A stretch of 17,919 nt of DNA from Bacillota bacterium (GCA_020059765.1 JAGVBM010000226.1:1-17919), one strand, 5' to 3'. Positions 8,718 through 15,153 are shown, numbered from the stretch's first letter. Notes: generated by a model not told the origin, from the sequence alone. A program made the numbers and translations.

Positions 8718-9239
8718 TCAGGATTCCGTTTCGTCTTCTTCGATGCGGCTGCGATGGGCAATCCGGCTGGATGCGGCGGCTGCGACGGCACCGACAAGGT
8801 CGTCCAGAAAGGTATGCACCTGTCCGGTTGATTTGTCGTTCAATTGTTCCAGAATTCCGTGTTTCAGTTTGTCAATGTAACCGTAGTTGGTATAGCCGAT
8901 GCTCCCATACAGATTGAGAATCGACAAGGCCAGAATTTCGTCGACTCCGTACAATCCTTCGTCGGATCGCAGGATTTCCAGCAACGGTTGGGAAAGCATC
9001 CCCTTTTCCGCCAGCATGTCAAGCTCGATGCCGGTGATGATCGCATTTTGCACTTCCCGCTTTTTCAGCACTTGTTGGACGCTCTCGACACACTGTTCCA
9101 GGGTCAGATCCGGTATGTATTTGGCCTGCAGAAAATAGGTGAGTTTGGCGATATCCTCTATTTCCACTCCCCGCAGTTTGAGCAAATTCAACGCCGCTTC
9201 CCTGACTTTAACGCTTGGTACAAAATCCGGCAATGCCAA
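8718..9239 (-). CDS. yutG: Phosphatidylglycerophosphatase A family protein (YutG-like)
   Basis: The protein resembles B. subtilis YutG, a member of the PgpA family, which removes phosphate from phosphatidylglycerol phosphate to give phosphatidylglycerol. Recognisable stretches are LLKLRGVEIEDIA near the N-terminus, KREVQNAIITGIELD, ADEGLYGVDE-like SDEGLYGVDEILA, and the conserved acidic segment HTFLDDLVGAVAAAASS near the C-terminus. Like YutG it is short (171-173 residues) and has no obvious membrane helices. No ATG is available. TTG at 9239 gives the longest form, but GGGGGAG lies directly against it, so the TTG at 9233, six bases from that site, is the better start. Expression may come from a promoter inside the tandem repeats just upstream. 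The family is secure; the exact substrate is inferred from the family name. Confidence 0.88.
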   Translation of the reverse strand: MALPDFVPSVKVREAALNLLKLRGVEIEDIAKLTYFLQAKYIPDLTLEQCVESVQQVLKKREVQNAIITGIELDMLAEKGMLSQPLLEILRSDEGLYGVDEILALSILNLYGSIGYTNYGYIDKLKHGILEQLNDKSTGQVHTFLDDLVGAVAAAASSRIAHRSRIEEDETES

Positions 9240-9271
9240 CTCCCCCAGTTTCAGTAAGATCCTTGCAGCGA

Positions 9272-9316
9272 ATGCGGGTCAAGATCATGCGGGTCAAGAT
9301 CATGCGTGTCAAGATC
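9272..9316. repeat. Three tandem 15-bp repeats
   Basis: Three adjoining copies of ATGCGGGTCAAGATC occupy 9272-9286, 9287-9301 and 9302-9316. The third has one change (GGG to GTG). They lie in the 92-nt gap between the aldo/keto reductase stop and the start of the yutG-like gene, outside both reading frames. Confidence 0.95.
9284..9312 (-). promoter_or_regulatory. Candidate sigma-A promoter built by the tandem repeats
   Basis: On the minus strand, TTGACA (9312-9307, third repeat) is followed after exactly 17 bases by CATGAT (9289-9284, the junction of repeats 2 and 1). The first hexamer is a perfect -35 and the second matches TATAAT at four of six positions. Initiation would fall near 9277, about 40 nt before the yutG-like start. 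This is a sequence match only. Confidence 0.45.
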
Positions 9317-9331
9317 ATGGATGGACATCTG

Positions 9332-10285
9332 TTACGCCAGGACGTTCGCGATTTCTGAGAGCAGTTCGTCGGACAGCTTGACGCCGGACGCTTTCACGTT
9401 TTCTTCCACCTGCTCGGGGCGGCTGGCGCCGATCAATGCGCTGGCTGCGTTCGGCTGGCGAAGCACCCAGGCGAGAGCCATCTGGGCGAGGGTCAAATCC
9501 GCTTTTTCTGCAATTGAGCCCAATTGTTCCACTTTCTCCAAGATTCTCTCATCCAGCCAGCGGGAGATCGCTTTTTGTACGCCGGGGGTTGCCGCGCGCG
9601 AACCGCTGGGTGCCGGTTGGCCGGATTTGTACTTTCCGGTCAGAACGCCTTGTGCCAGCGGAGAGAAGACGACCTGGCCAATTCCTGCGTCTTCGCAAAT
9701 GGGGATCACCGCTGGCTCGATGTACCGTTCAAGCATGTTGTAAATCGGTTGGCTGGCAGCAAGTTTGTGCAAGCCCAATTCCCGTGTCAGTTGCACCGCA
9801 TCGGCAATTTGATGGGGCTGCCATTCACTGACCCCGCCATAGAGGACTTTGCCCTGGGCAATCAAATCGTCAATGGCCCGCAATGTTTCTTCCAAATCGG
9901 TCTCCGGATCGTAACGATGGCAGTAGAAGATGTCCACATAGTCGGTATTGAAAGCTTGCAGGCTCTTCTCGACTTCGCTTATGATATGTTTGCGGCTGAG
10001 ACCCCGGTCATTGACGCCCTGACCTACCGGCCAAAACGCTTTCGTGGTCAGGATATAGCTGTCGCGGGGGAACTCCCGCAGCGCATCACCTAAAACTTCT
10101 TCTGCCGCATGCGGAGTTGCGCCGTACATGTTAGCGCAGTCGAAATGATTGACTCCCAACTCGTAAGCTTTATGTACAGTGGCGATCGCTTGCTCCTTCT
10201 CGGTGACGGTTCCGTAGGTCAACCAACTGCCCAAAGCAATTTCCGAGACTTTGATTCCGCTTTTTCCTAATCGACGATATTCCAT
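9332..10285 (-). CDS. Aldo/keto reductase (Kv-beta / YghZ-like)
   Basis: This is a NADPH-dependent aldehyde/ketone reductase of the AKR superfamily, 317 residues, cytosolic. The catalytic tetrad is visible: Asp49 and Tyr54 in NHFDCANMYG, Lys82 in LTTKAFW and His123 in FYCHRYDP. MEYRRLGKSGIKVSEIALG is the typical first strand, and SALIGASRPEQVEEN near the end is the cofactor phosphate-binding motif. The pattern with SQPIYNMLER and FSPLAQGVLTGKY is closest to the potassium-channel beta-subunit/YghZ branch; no channel gene is nearby, so the physiological substrate is unknown. The start at 10285 has a strong AAGGAGGT eight bases upstream. It is transcribed away from rplU, and its promoter must lie in the 303-nt gap. 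The gene probably reads toward yutG, but the repeat-borne promoter may separate them. Confidence 0.92.
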   Translation of the reverse strand: MEYRRLGKSGIKVSEIALGSWLTYGTVTEKEQAIATVHKAYELGVNHFDCANMYGATPHAAEEVLGDALREFPRDSYILTTKAFWPVGQGVNDRGLSRKHIISEVEKSLQAFNTDYVDIFYCHRYDPETDLEETLRAIDDLIAQGKVLYGGVSEWQPHQIADAVQLTRELGLHKLAASQPIYNMLERYIEPAVIPICEDAGIGQVVFSPLAQGVLTGKYKSGQPAPSGSRAATPGVQKAISRWLDERILEKVEQLGSIAEKADLTLAQMALAWVLRQPNAASALIGASRPEQVEENVKASGVKLSDELLSEIANVLA

Positions 10286-10398
10286 AAGTATCGACCTCCT
10301 TGAATCATTATTGTATCATACGAATATCCGACTATTGAACCGGTCTCTCGGCATCGGGTCGCACGGCTCCCTGCAAAAGTAAGCAGATTCGATATTCA

Positions 10399-10428
10399 TT
10401 GACACATATTCCGTGAATATGATACCAT
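10399..10428 (+). promoter_or_regulatory. Sigma-A promoter of the rplU operon
   Basis: A perfect TTGACA (10399-10404) and a TACCAT (10423-10428, four of six matches) are separated by 18 bases. Initiation is expected around 10434-10436, leaving a leader of about 150 nt before rplU. The spacer consists almost entirely of the 17-bp palindrome at 10405-10421. Confidence 0.7.
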
Positions 10429-10432
10429 ATTC
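10405..10432. repeat. Operator-like palindromes CATATTC / GAATATG / CATATTC
   Basis: CATATTC (10405-10411) and GAATATG (10415-10421) form a perfect 7-3-7 palindrome that fills the promoter spacer. The same GAATATG also pairs with a second CATATTC (10426-10432) as a 7-4-7 palindrome covering the -10 region. Because the elements lie upstream of the expected transcript start, a protein operator is more likely than an RNA structure. I do not recognise the cognate regulator. Confidence 0.6.
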
Positions 10433-10435
10433 CGG

Positions 10436-10588
10436 TGAGTAGTGAGCGTACATCTATGCTCATTGCAACCGCATGGCACGGGTCTCTAAATCCTGTCCGA
10501 CGATCAGGCGAGCTGAGTGCAGCCGTATCTGAAAACATTGACAGGTACCTTGGTCGCGAGCGAGTCTAAATGGAGGAGGTGCTGTAGC
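10436..10588 (+). ncRNA. rplU 5' leader, possible L21 leader RNA
   Basis: About 150 transcribed bases precede rplU. In Bacilli this position usually carries the L21 leader, a structured RNA thought to serve autoregulation by L21. I can see short stems, for example TGAGC 10443-10447 with GCTCA 10458-10462, and GCTG 10512-10515 with CAGC 10520-10523, but no terminator with a U run. I have not matched it to the known consensus, so the call rests mainly on position. Confidence 0.35.
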
Positions 10589-10900
10589 ATGTACGCAATT
10601 TTGGAAACCGGCGGCAAGCAGTACAAGGTTCAAGAAGGGGATGTTCTCTTCATTGAAAAATTGGCTGCAGAAGAAGGCGAAACTGTCAACTTCGACAAAG
10701 TTCTGATGGTTGGCAGAGAAGAAGGCGTGGTTGTAGGTGCGCCGACCGTTGCGGGAGCAACCGTTTCGGCAAAGGTGATCGGCCACGGCAAGGCGAAAAA
10801 GATCATTGTTTTCAAGTACAAGGCGAAAAAGAACGCCCGTAAGAAACAAGGTCATCGTCAACCGTACACCAAAGTTCAAATCGACAAGATCAACGCCTGA
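10589..10900 (+). CDS. rplU: 50S ribosomal protein L21
   Basis: L21 binds 23S rRNA in the large ribosomal subunit. From ATG 10589 the protein has 103 residues, the normal bacterial length, starting MYAILETGGKQYKVQEGD and ending RQPYTKVQIDKINA. The basic stretch HGKAKKIIVFKYKAKKNARKK and the final KxGHRQ(P/H)YTKV-type motif are diagnostic. GGAGGAGGT at 10572-10580 supports this start; the frame is open further upstream but into the leader, with nothing resembling L21. It is the first gene of the L21-Prp-L27 group, and the prp start follows the stop by 7 nt. Confidence 0.97.
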   Translation: MYAILETGGKQYKVQEGDVLFIEKLAAEEGETVNFDKVLMVGREEGVVVGAPTVAGATVSAKVIGHGKAKKIIVFKYKAKKNARKKQGHRQPYTKVQIDKINA

Positions 10901-10907
10901 TGATGCA

Positions 10908-11240
10908 ATGATTAAGGTTCAAGTGAAACGGGATCCGCAGGGGAAGATACAGTCCTTTCGAGTATTTGGACATGCCGGTTTTGCGGACATCGGCACCGAC
11001 ATCGTTTGCTCCGCAGCGTCCATGCTCGTTCAAAACGGCGTCAACAGCACAGAGGCTCTCTTGAATATCGAGATTCCTTGTGACAGCCGGGACGGTTTTG
11101 TTGAGTGCAATGTACCTTCTCTCACCGATCAACAGTCGGATCAGGCACAGTTGTTGTTGGAAAGTATGGTATACGGCTTACGGTCGTTGGCGGATGCATA
11201 TCCGAAACACGTAAGCGTCACAGATACATCGAAACGCTAA
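10908..11240 (+). CDS. prp: Ribosomal-processing cysteine protease Prp (YsxB)
   Basis: Prp removes the short N-terminal extension of ribosomal protein L27, which is encoded immediately downstream. The protein has 110 residues. The catalytic pair is visible as His22 in FGHAGFAD and Cys34 in IVCSAASML, the same positions as in the characterised Staphylococcus aureus enzyme. ATG 10908 begins MIKVQVKRDPQGKI, the expected N-terminus. No good ribosome site precedes it, so translation probably depends on ribosomes finishing rplU 7 nt upstream. Its stop codon overlaps the AAGGAGGTG of rpmA. The L21-Prp-L27 arrangement is conserved in Bacillota, and the L27 extension here confirms the role. Confidence 0.95.
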   Translation: MIKVQVKRDPQGKIQSFRVFGHAGFADIGTDIVCSAASMLVQNGVNSTEALLNIEIPCDSRDGFVECNVPSLTDQQSDQAQLLLESMVYGLRSLADAYPKHVSVTDTSKR

Positions 11241-11254
11241 AGGAGGTGCACACT

Positions 11255-11551
11255 ATGTTGAAGCTGAATCTGCAACAATTTGCTTCGAAAAAAGGGGTAG
11301 GCAGCTCGAAGAACGGACGCGACTCCATTTCCAAGCGTCTGGGGGTCAAGCGTCAAGACGGTCAAATTGTTACTGCGGGCAGCATCCTCGTGCGTCAGCG
11401 CGGCACCCGGATTTATCCGGGAAGCAACGTTGGACTGGGCGGAGATGACACTCTGTTCGCGAAAGTTTCCGGTCGTGTCGCTTTCGAGCGCATGGGCCGC
11501 GACAAGAAAAAAGTTTCTGTTTATCCGCTTGAAGAAGCTGCACAAGCGTAA
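11255..11551 (+). CDS. rpmA: 50S ribosomal protein L27, with Prp-cleaved extension
   Basis: L27 reaches the peptidyl-transferase centre with its N-terminus. The protein has 98 residues. It begins MLKLNLQQFA followed by SKKGVGSSKNGRDS; the second part is the normal mature N-terminus, while the first ten residues are the Bacillota extension that Prp must remove. The motif here reads LQQFA rather than the LQFFA of S. aureus. The body (GVKRQDGQIVTAGSILVRQRGT, GxxVGxGGDDTLFA) is typical. A strong AAGGAGGTG lies 7 nt before the ATG. A hairpin terminator follows the gene, separating it partly from spo0B. Confidence 0.97.
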   Translation: MLKLNLQQFASKKGVGSSKNGRDSISKRLGVKRQDGQIVTAGSILVRQRGTRIYPGSNVGLGGDDTLFAKVSGRVAFERMGRDKKKVSVYPLEEAAQA

Positions 11552-11572
11552 CCTTTCAAATCAGCAGATACC

Positions 11573-11607
11573 GCCCAGCCACACTCGTTATGCGGCTGGG
11601 CTTTTCT
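11573..11607 (+). terminator. Rho-independent terminator after rpmA
   Basis: GCCCAGCC (11573-11580) pairs perfectly with GGCTGGGC (11594-11601) around a 13-nt loop and is followed directly by TTTTCT. It would end, at least in part, the abundant ribosomal-protein transcript before spo0B. Confidence 0.8.
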
Positions 11608-11640
11608 AATATTTCACTGTGAACAGAACGGGTGCGGTGA

Positions 11641-12432
11641 GTGGAAATGAAGCAGACTGAGGGGAAACCGGCAAAACATTTGCGGGACAAGCTGCGTTGG
11701 ATCGGTGCCTTGCAGGCGGCGGTTGCAATCGTGGCGATCATGTTCGTTTGGACAAACGCTAAAGAGGACTATCTGCTACTGGGTTTGAGTCTGCTGGCAG
11801 CTGCGACGGCAGGCTGGATAGGGTTTAGCTTGCCAAATCAGATTGCAAGACAGCAGGCCGCACAGGCGGACCAGTTGCGCCAGGATTTTTTGCGCATTTT
11901 TTCCCATTATCGGCATGATGTGATGAATCATGTTCAACTGATAAAAGGGTATTTGCAGTTAAAGAAGTTTGACCGTTTGGAAAGCCCGCTGCAAAACATC
12001 ATTCAAGATGCACAACGGCATAGTCTGTTGTCCAATGTACCGGGAACGCAACTGCCCTATTTTCTTGTTGACCGGGATGTGTCGTCCCCGATGGTCCGAT
12101 TGCAAGTCGAAGTCGATCCGCTTGTCCGCGATTGTATTGCCGGGTATGAGCCGACATTGATACGTGTTCTGCGGACATTGTTTGCCATCGGCGAAAGTTT
12201 GCAGCAGGGACAAGGATACCCGATGCACTGGCGGCTGCAAATCGTTCCGCAGGAACGGGAATTGGCATTAAACCTGCATGTTTCTGGGGAACATGTGAAT
12301 GATACATACATTGAATCGGTCAAGCAGTCCTTGACAAGAAACGGTTTTTCCTGGAAGGAAACAACTGTTGAAAACAACCTGTCAATCTTGACGCTGCACA
12401 ATGGAAAGTTAGGTGAAATCAAATGTTCGTAG
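11641..12432 (+). CDS. spo0B: Spo0B-type sporulation phosphotransferase, membrane-anchored
   Basis: Spo0B relays phosphate from Spo0F to Spo0A in the sporulation phosphorelay. The diagnostic helical-hairpin motif is SHYRHDVMNHVQLIKGYLQL with the likely phospho-acceptor His92, matching RHDWMNKLQLIKG of B. subtilis. The C-terminal half is the degenerate ATPase-like domain, with no kinase N or G boxes seen. Unusually, the protein (263 residues; B. subtilis 192) starts with two hydrophobic segments, about 20-37 and 44-64, which predict membrane anchoring ahead of a linker helix. GTG 11641 and ATG 11647 are both possible starts; GGTGAG just before the ATG slightly favours the latter. The gene overlaps obg by 10 nt, and the rpmA-spo0B-obg order agrees with Bacillus. 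Confidence 0.85.
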   Translation: MEMKQTEGKPAKHLRDKLRWIGALQAAVAIVAIMFVWTNAKEDYLLLGLSLLAAATAGWIGFSLPNQIARQQAAQADQLRQDFLRIFSHYRHDVMNHVQLIKGYLQLKKFDRLESPLQNIIQDAQRHSLLSNVPGTQLPYFLVDRDVSSPMVRLQVEVDPLVRDCIAGYEPTLIRVLRTLFAIGESLQQGQGYPMHWRLQIVPQERELALNLHVSGEHVNDTYIESVKQSLTRNGFSWKETTVENNLSILTLHNGKLGEIKCS

Positions 12433-13712
12433 ATGTTGCAAAAATCTATGTGAAGGGCGGAGACGGCGGGAACGGCATTGTCTCTTTCCGGCGGGAAAAA
12501 TATGTGCCGGAAGGAGGGCCTGCCGGCGGAGACGGCGGACGCGGCGGCAATGTCATCTTGGTTGTGGACGAAGGACTCCGCACGCTGATGGATTTTAAGT
12601 ACCAACGGCATTTCAAGGCGGTGCGGGGAGAATACGGAAAGCCGAAAAATCAGCATGGTGCCAACGCGGAAGACATGTATGTCAAAGTGCCGCCGGGGAC
12701 TGTCGTGACCGATGCGGAGACGAATGAATATTTGGGGGATTTGACCCGTCACGGCCAGCAGCTTGTTGTCGCCCGCGGCGGACGCGGCGGACGGGGCAAC
12801 ACCCGATTTGCCACGGCCGCCAACAAAGCGCCGGAGATTGCCGAAAAAGGCGAACCGGGCGAAGAGCGTTGGATTCAGTTGGAACTTAAAGTTATGGCAG
12901 ACGTGGGGCTGGTCGGTTTCCCAAGCGTCGGCAAATCGACACTGCTGTCGGTGGTGTCGGCTGCCAAACCGAAAATCGGCGCCTATCATTTCACGACCAT
13001 TACCCCGAATCTGGGCGTTGTCGATGTGGGAGACGGCAGAAGTTTTGTCATGGCCGACTTGCCCGGATTGATCGAGGGTGCCCATGCGGGACACGGACTT
13101 GGGCATCAATTTTTGCGCCATGTGGAACGGACCAAGTTGATCGTCCATGTGGTCGACATGGCGGCGGCGGAAGGGCGCGATCCGTGGGAAGATTTAGTGG
13201 CCATCAACGAAGAGTTGGAACAATATAATGAAAAACTTGCTTCCAGGCCGATGATCGTCGCCGCGAACAAAATGGATGTCCCTGGGGCGGAGGAGCATCT
13301 GAAAGAATTTAAGGCAAAACTGGACCCGTCCATTCCTTTATATGAAGTGTCAGGCGTTACCAAACAAGGGATTCAAACGCTGCTGTACGGGATTGCAGAC
13401 ATGTTGGATACTCTTCCGGCCGTGGAAGAAACGGTTCTGGATGAAATGGATGCCGCCTCCGAACACAAAGTATACCGTTTGCAAGAGGATGAGGACGATT
13501 TTACAATCACGAGAGACAACGAAGCGTTTGTCGTCCATTCCAAGAAGATTGAAAAGCTTGTGATCATGACCGATTTTAACCAATACGACGCCGTGAAACG
13601 GTTCCAGCGCATCATGAAAAAAATGGGTGTCGAGGATGCTCTGCGCAAACGGGGAGCGGTGGATGGTTCAACGATTCGAATCGGCGAACTGGAATTTGAA
13701 TTTGTCGAATAA
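12423..13712 (+). CDS. obg: GTPase Obg (CgtA)
   Basis: Obg is an essential GTPase that acts in 50S assembly and the stress response, and in B. subtilis is needed for sporulation. It has 429 residues, the normal Bacilli length. The glycine-rich Obg fold covers about 1-158 (VKGGDGGNG, GGPAGGDGGRGGN, GGRGGRGN). The G domain follows with G1 GFPSVGKST (about 165-173), G3 DLPGLIEGA (from Asp212) and G4 NKMD (282-285). The C-terminal OCT domain runs to the end (KVYRLQEDEDDFTITRD onward). The ATG lies inside the end of spo0B, with AGGTGA 6 nt upstream, so the two are translationally coupled. It is complete and typical. Confidence 0.98.
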   Translation: MFVDVAKIYVKGGDGGNGIVSFRREKYVPEGGPAGGDGGRGGNVILVVDEGLRTLMDFKYQRHFKAVRGEYGKPKNQHGANAEDMYVKVPPGTVVTDAETNEYLGDLTRHGQQLVVARGGRGGRGNTRFATAANKAPEIAEKGEPGEERWIQLELKVMADVGLVGFPSVGKSTLLSVVSAAKPKIGAYHFTTITPNLGVVDVGDGRSFVMADLPGLIEGAHAGHGLGHQFLRHVERTKLIVHVVDMAAAEGRDPWEDLVAINEELEQYNEKLASRPMIVAANKMDVPGAEEHLKEFKAKLDPSIPLYEVSGVTKQGIQTLLYGIADMLDTLPAVEETVLDEMDAASEHKVYRLQEDEDDFTITRDNEAFVVHSKKIEKLVIMTDFNQYDAVKRFQRIMKKMGVEDALRKRGAVDGSTIRIGELEFEFVE

Positions 13713-13758
13713 GCAAGTGATCGAAGCTCTTCCTTGCTGTGGGGAGGAAAAAGCAAAC

Positions 13759-14169
13759 ATGATCATGTCCGAAGGAGTATGGCAGACGATTCTGGATCAT
13801 CTGAAACGGGAACTGCCGAGAGAAGGTGTCGGTGTCCTCAGCGCACCCGCCTGCGACAAGGGGTATGCGAACCTGCATTACATTCCGCTGCACAATCTGG
13901 CTGCTGACGAGGCCCATTTTCGGGTGGATCCCGCTGAATGGGTCTCTTTGCTGCATGAGCTGGAAAGAAAGGGAGAATGCTTGCGGATGATCGTTCATTC
14001 CCATCCGGCCGCTTCCCCCGCTATTTCCCGCGAAGACATGCTGCACTTTCACTATCCGGATGCCTGTCTGTTGATCGTATCCCTGCGACGGCCGGAGAAC
14101 CCGAAAGGCCGCTTGTACAAACGTCTTGGAGGGGGCTTTGAACGCCTGTCTTTTGCGGTTTCTCCTTGA
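13759..14169 (+). CDS. JAMM/Mov34 (M67 family) metallopeptidase-like protein
   Basis: This is a 136-residue single-domain protein with the complete JAMM zinc motif: His80 and His82 in VHSHP, then Asp93 exactly ten residues later (PAASPAISRED), with Glu22 in PREGVGVL as the likely catalytic acid. Prokaryotic stand-alone JAMM proteins of this size (Mec/RadC-like M67 group) hydrolyse isopeptide or thiocarboxylate-linked conjugates of ubiquitin-like sulfur carriers; the substrate here is unknown. ATG 13759 follows GGGGAGGAAA; an in-frame ATG at 13765 is also possible, and the open frame extends upstream into obg without a likely start. It lies 46 nt after obg and may be cotranscribed with it. No ThiS/MoaD-like partner lies beside it. 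It converges on the exporter gene with a 6-nt gap. Confidence 0.82.
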   Translation: MIMSEGVWQTILDHLKRELPREGVGVLSAPACDKGYANLHYIPLHNLAADEAHFRVDPAEWVSLLHELERKGECLRMIVHSHPAASPAISREDMLHFHYPDACLLIVSLRRPENPKGRLYKRLGGGFERLSFAVSP

Positions 14170-14175
14170 AATTCT

Positions 14176-14982
14176 TCAGCCTTTGGCGACCAGTCGTATA
14201 CCAACCAGAATCAGAGTGACAGCCAAGATGCGAAGCAGCGTTTTTGCCGGCAGCTTCGCCGCAACGCGAGCTCCCAATTGTCCGCCCAAAAATGCGCCGG
14301 GTGCGAGGAACAGTGCAAAAATCCATGCCACGTTGCCGAGCGCCACATGCGACAATGTGCCGACCAACGCGGACAGCATGATGGTAAACATGGATGTTGC
14401 TGTGGCGATGTGGGGCGGAAACAGCAACAGCAGAACCATGGTCGGCACGAGAATCGATCCTCCGCCAATCCCCAGCAAGGAGGAAATAAACCCCGTAAAG
14501 AAGCTGACGATCATGCCGAATCCGCGGTGATAGGAGTAGGTGTGGGTCTGTCCTGCGGCGTCGACAAATTCCCGAGTGACAGTGGGCGTCAGAAAACGCC
14601 TGGCCGGTTGATTGGGTTTGAGCAAGAGGAAAACGGAAACCGACATCAAAAACAGTCCGAATACGGTGAAAAACAATTTGCTGGTAAACTGTTCGGCCAA
14701 CAGAGCACCGATGATCGAACCAGGCACCATCATCAAGGCGAACCATGCGCTGCTTTGGTAGTCGATCCGCTTTTGCCGCGAATAGGCAATCGAACTGGAG
14801 ATCGAATTGACAAACAAGACGGCCATCGAGGTGCCAATAATCAGCTGCGGCGGCAGCTGATAAAGAAAGATCAAAAACGGGATCATTACAAAACCGCCGC
14901 CAAGACCAACTATTGCCCCCGCAAAGCCGGCCAGCGAACCGATCAGAAACAATCCCATTCCATCAAACCAATGCAAGTCCAA
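14176..14982 (-). CDS. TauE/SafE family membrane transporter
   Basis: This 268-residue, highly hydrophobic protein has two related halves, each starting with a glycine-rich membrane segment: LAGFAGAIVGLGGGFVMIPF (about 17-36) and FISSLLGIGGGSILVPTMV (from about 164). This duplicated pattern defines the TauE/SafE (DUF81) family, whose members export sulfite, sulfoacetate and similar anions or are uncharacterised. About seven or eight membrane helices can be picked out, with a charged loop around 125-150. The start is TTG 14982, supported by AAGGGG on the minus strand 8 nt upstream; the nearby ATG at 14990 is out of frame. A candidate extended -10 (TGGTACACT) lies on the minus strand at 15027-15019. 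Substrate cannot be deduced from sequence alone. Confidence 0.88.
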   Translation of the reverse strand: MDLHWFDGMGLFLIGSLAGFAGAIVGLGGGFVMIPFLIFLYQLPPQLIIGTSMAVLFVNSISSSIAYSRQKRIDYQSSAWFALMMVPGSIIGALLAEQFTSKLFFTVFGLFLMSVSVFLLLKPNQPARRFLTPTVTREFVDAAGQTHTYSYHRGFGMIVSFFTGFISSLLGIGGGSILVPTMVLLLLFPPHIATATSMFTIMLSALVGTLSHVALGNVAWIFALFLAPGAFLGGQLGARVAAKLPAKTLLRILAVTLILVGIRLVAKG

Positions 14983-15153
14983 ATTCTCATCCCCTTACGC
15001 GTGTTGTGCAATGATTCCAGTGTACCACAGGGGAATCGAAACACGCATGTCGAAATGAATCGGAAAATATTTCGAAAAAATTAGAAGGAAATATCGTTTT
15101 AAAAGCAAATAATCTAAGAGTGAGAAAAATCCGAGTGGGAAAGGGGGATCCGA
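14983..15153. promoter_or_regulatory. Divergent tauE-like / comGA control region
   Basis: These 171 bases carry both ribosome sites and several regulatory-looking words. TCGAAA occurs three times on the + strand (15036, 15050, 15072) with TCGGAA at 15060. TGTCGAA at 15048-15054 equals a Spo0A-box core. GAAA-N5-TTTT at 15088-15100 resembles one half of a ComK box, but I found no second half at the usual spacing. No strong sigma-A promoter faces comGA, which would fit activator dependence. Confidence 0.4.

Larger units (their letters stand above)
10286..10588. promoter_or_regulatory. Divergent regulatory region between AKR and rplU
   Basis: This gene-free stretch holds the AKR ribosome site (AAGGAGGT, minus strand, near 10293-10300) and a weak AKR promoter candidate (TATGAT at 10320-10315 or TACAAT at 10315-10310, with no convincing -35). 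It also holds five copies of the half-site ATATTC in either orientation (10322-10327, 10392-10397, 10406-10411, 10415-10420, 10427-10432), the rplU promoter, and the rplU leader with its GGAGGAGGT ribosome site at 10572-10580. Confidence 0.7.

Noticed and set aside
9272..9316. Possible CRISPR array from the short repeats
   Set aside because: The 15-bp units are directly adjacent with no spacers and only three copies, so this is a tandem repeat.
10517..10588. An extended rplU frame starting upstream
   Set aside because: It would cross the leader and ribosome site and adds residues absent from L21; ATG 10589 with GGAGGAGGT gives the normal length.
11613..11623. Palindrome TTCAC-T-GTGAA just upstream of spo0B
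   Set aside because: It is only 11 bp, directly after the terminator, and without other promoter signals; too short to call an operator.
14278..15084. A 268-codon plus-strand frame opposite the TauE/SafE-type gene
   Set aside because: The product is a Gln/His/Lys-rich sequence with no family resemblance, while the minus strand encodes a clear duplicated membrane protein.
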